A stretch of DNA of 5,129 bases, from assembly GCA_045125095.1 (NCBI GenBank), contig JBGVMW010000148.1:1-5129 (forward strand), read 5' to 3'. Each line of letters starts with the position of its first letter. The stretch's first letter is position 1. This document shows positions 3,894 to 5,129 of the stretch, one piece after another. A program made the translations under genes and the position numbers. This DNA comes from JBGVMW01 sp045125095. Lineage in GTDB: Bacteria; Bacillota; Clostridia; Lachnospirales; Lachnospiraceae. The notes beneath the pieces are model-generated. The model had not been told where the DNA came from. It saw nothing but the letters and a program-made list of their open reading frames with translations, and made no database searches.

Positions 3894-5129
3894 TTAATCG
3901 TTCCCTACTACCTTATCAAGAAGCCTTGCTGAATTCTTCTTGGCTTCCCTTGTAGCGTGGGCGTAAATATTCATTGTGGTACTTACTGCGGAGTGTCCCA
4001 AGAGTTCCTGTACATCCTTCGGTGGTGCTCCGTTTGCCAACAGATTGCTTGTGTAAGTGTGTCTTAATGAGTGGAAGTGGAAGTTTTCAAATCCTTTCAG
4101 GTGCTTTCTGATTGACCTGCACATCCAGTCCAGTGCTTCCCTTCCTAAGTACATTCCGTCCTGTCTGACACACACCAGAGAAATCTCTGTGTAGTCCTCC
4201 GGCACTTCCTGTGTTCCGTCCAATGAATACAGTTCGTAGTAAACTCTGTTCTTTTCTCGGACTTCCTTGTAGTAATTCCTCTGATAAAGTTGTCCGTACT
4301 GAAAGCGTTGCTTGTGCTGTTCTTTTTTCGCCTTTCGTAAGATCTCTGCGAGAGTATCGCCAAAATCCACGATTCTGACCTTTTTACGCTTGGTAGGTCC
4401 AAGCTCCAGCTTATGCCTTACATTGTTCCTGCTTAAGCTCCTACGCACCGTCAGATACTGTTCTTCCAGGTTGATGTCATCCCAAGATAATCCGGTCACT
4501 TCCCCAATTCGCAGACCTGCATAATATGCTATCTGAATTGCCAGCAATGAAGAGCTTTTCTTTTTCGTAAGATAAGCAATGATTTCTTCATACTGTTTGT
4601 GAGTTATGGTTTTTTCCTGTGAAAAATCTTCATCATCCGTAGCGAACAAATCTACTTCCTGCGTCGGTCTTCTGATTACCACATACTGCATAGGATTGAA
4701 ACTGATATACTGTTTTGGGAACACCGCATACCGGAAAGCCCTCTGTAACACTGCTGAAAAAGAATGGATACGATCAATGCTTAACGGTTTTGCTTCCGTG
4801 CCATCGGGAGCCGTTCCACCGAAGCTTAAATAATCCATATATTCCTGCATGTGTTCACTTGTGACTGTCCGAAGTTTTCTTTTGCTTAAAGGGTGTCTCT
4901 TAATAATCTTCACTACCCCAAGATAAAGGGTTACAGTGTTATTACTAAGGGAACTGACTTTTAATTCCTCATCCACCCACACATCCAGAAGCTCTCCCAG
5001 TGTGATATTCTCCGTTTTGGCTACAACCTTTTTACTTTCATAATCCTCCATAGCCTTACGGAGCAGTTTTTCCGTTTCCGACTTACTTTCTGTTCCTACG
5101 CATTCCTTCTGAACCAAGTTACCACTGGC
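3894..5129 (-). CDS. Tyrosine recombinase/integrase of an integrative element, N-terminus outside window
   Basis: The frame is open from the window edge to TAA at 3896-3894 and gives 411 residues. The frame already reads ASGN before an in-frame TTG at 5117, so that TTG is unlikely to be the start and the arm-binding domain lies mostly outside. Residues 42-140 form the SAM-like core-binding domain. The catalytic domain (about 175-405) has the full set: R207 (GLRIGE), K247 (GPTKRKK), H353-x-x-R356 (HSLRHT), H379 (LLGHS) and nucleophile Y389 (MNIYAH). An insertion at about 270-315, rich in Tyr, Glu and Lys, separates the beta-hairpin lysine from HxxR; I have seen this in Lachnospiraceae element integrases. 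It should cut and rejoin DNA at att sites to insert and excise the element. Its composition is GC-richer than the genes downstream. It appears intact in the part seen. Confidence 0.94.
   Translation of the reverse strand, partial: ASGNLVQKECVGTESKSETEKLLRKAMEDYESKKVVAKTENITLGELLDVWVDEELKVSSLSNNTVTLYLGVVKIIKRHPLSKRKLRTVTSEHMQEYMDYLSFGGTAPDGTEAKPLSIDRIHSFSAVLQRAFRYAVFPKQYISFNPMQYVVIRRPTQEVDLFATDDEDFSQEKTITHKQYEEIIAYLTKKKSSSLLAIQIAYYAGLRIGEVTGLSWDDINLEEQYLTVRRSLSRNNVRHKLELGPTKRKKVRIVDFGDTLAEILRKAKKEQHKQRFQYGQLYQRNYYKEVREKNRVYYELYSLDGTQEVPEDYTEISLVCVRQDGMYLGREALDWMCRSIRKHLKGFENFHFHSLRHTYTSNLLANGAPPKDVQELLGHSAVSTTMNIYAHATREAKKNSARLLDKVVGND

Noticed and set aside
4145..4833. Short open frames at 4145-4402 (minus), 4312-4524 (plus) and 4606-4833 (plus)
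   Set aside because: All lie inside the integrase in other frames, lack ribosome binding sites and show no protein-like motifs.
5115..5117. TTG at 5117 as the integrase start codon
   Set aside because: The frame stays open to the window edge, no ribosome binding site is seen, and family members have a further N-terminal arm-binding domain. The gene is treated as cut by the window.
1..5129. CRISPR array, tRNA or rRNA genes
   Set aside because: No regularly spaced repeats and no cloverleaf or ribosomal signature were seen on either strand; the boundary repeats are few, irregularly spaced and separated by genes.

Overview
The window looks like a low-GC Gram-positive genome, most likely a gut clostridium of the Lachnospiraceae type. 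This is inferred from AT-rich genes with strong GGAGG-type ribosome binding sites about 5 nt before the start codon, and from an integrase that resembles those of Lachnospiraceae mobile elements as I remember them. No database was searched. Every supported gene is on the minus strand, so transcription runs from high to low coordinates, and both outermost genes are cut by the window edges.

Layout in the direction of transcription. (1) 5129-3894: tyrosine recombinase of an integrative element, N-terminus outside the window, clearly richer in GC than what follows. (2) 3893-3740: non-coding junction with a perfect 14-bp inverted repeat, a candidate element end. (3) 3739-1125: four small enzyme genes: a 2H (LigT-like) phosphoesterase, a Nudix hydrolase, a histidine phosphatase overlapping it, and a SAM methyltransferase. 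(4) 1081-943: a promoter, a fluoride (crcB-type) riboswitch and a terminator/antiterminator leader. (5) 926-1: a cation:proton antiporter, cut at its 3' end.

Two points stand out. First, the antiporter leader matches the fluoride aptamer in its conserved segments. It is followed by a 16-position terminator stem that consumes the aptamer's 3' strand, and by a rival 10-bp hairpin that would break the terminator. The likely logic is fluoride-induced readthrough into an antiporter. Second, a structured repeat of about 52 nt occurs at gene boundaries of the small-enzyme block. Two copies are 44/52 identical with a compensated base pair in the outer stem, and two more are degenerate. Each copy begins at or near the end of one gene and ends shortly before the ribosome binding site of the next, so the block reads as a cassette-like array beside an integrase. 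I know of no named family for this repeat, but could not search.

Together the small enzymes suggest nucleotide or RNA-end processing: cyclic phosphate opening by 2H, pyrophosphate cleavage by Nudix, and phosphate removal by the histidine phosphatase. Their substrates cannot be read from sequence, and a common pathway is only a hypothesis.
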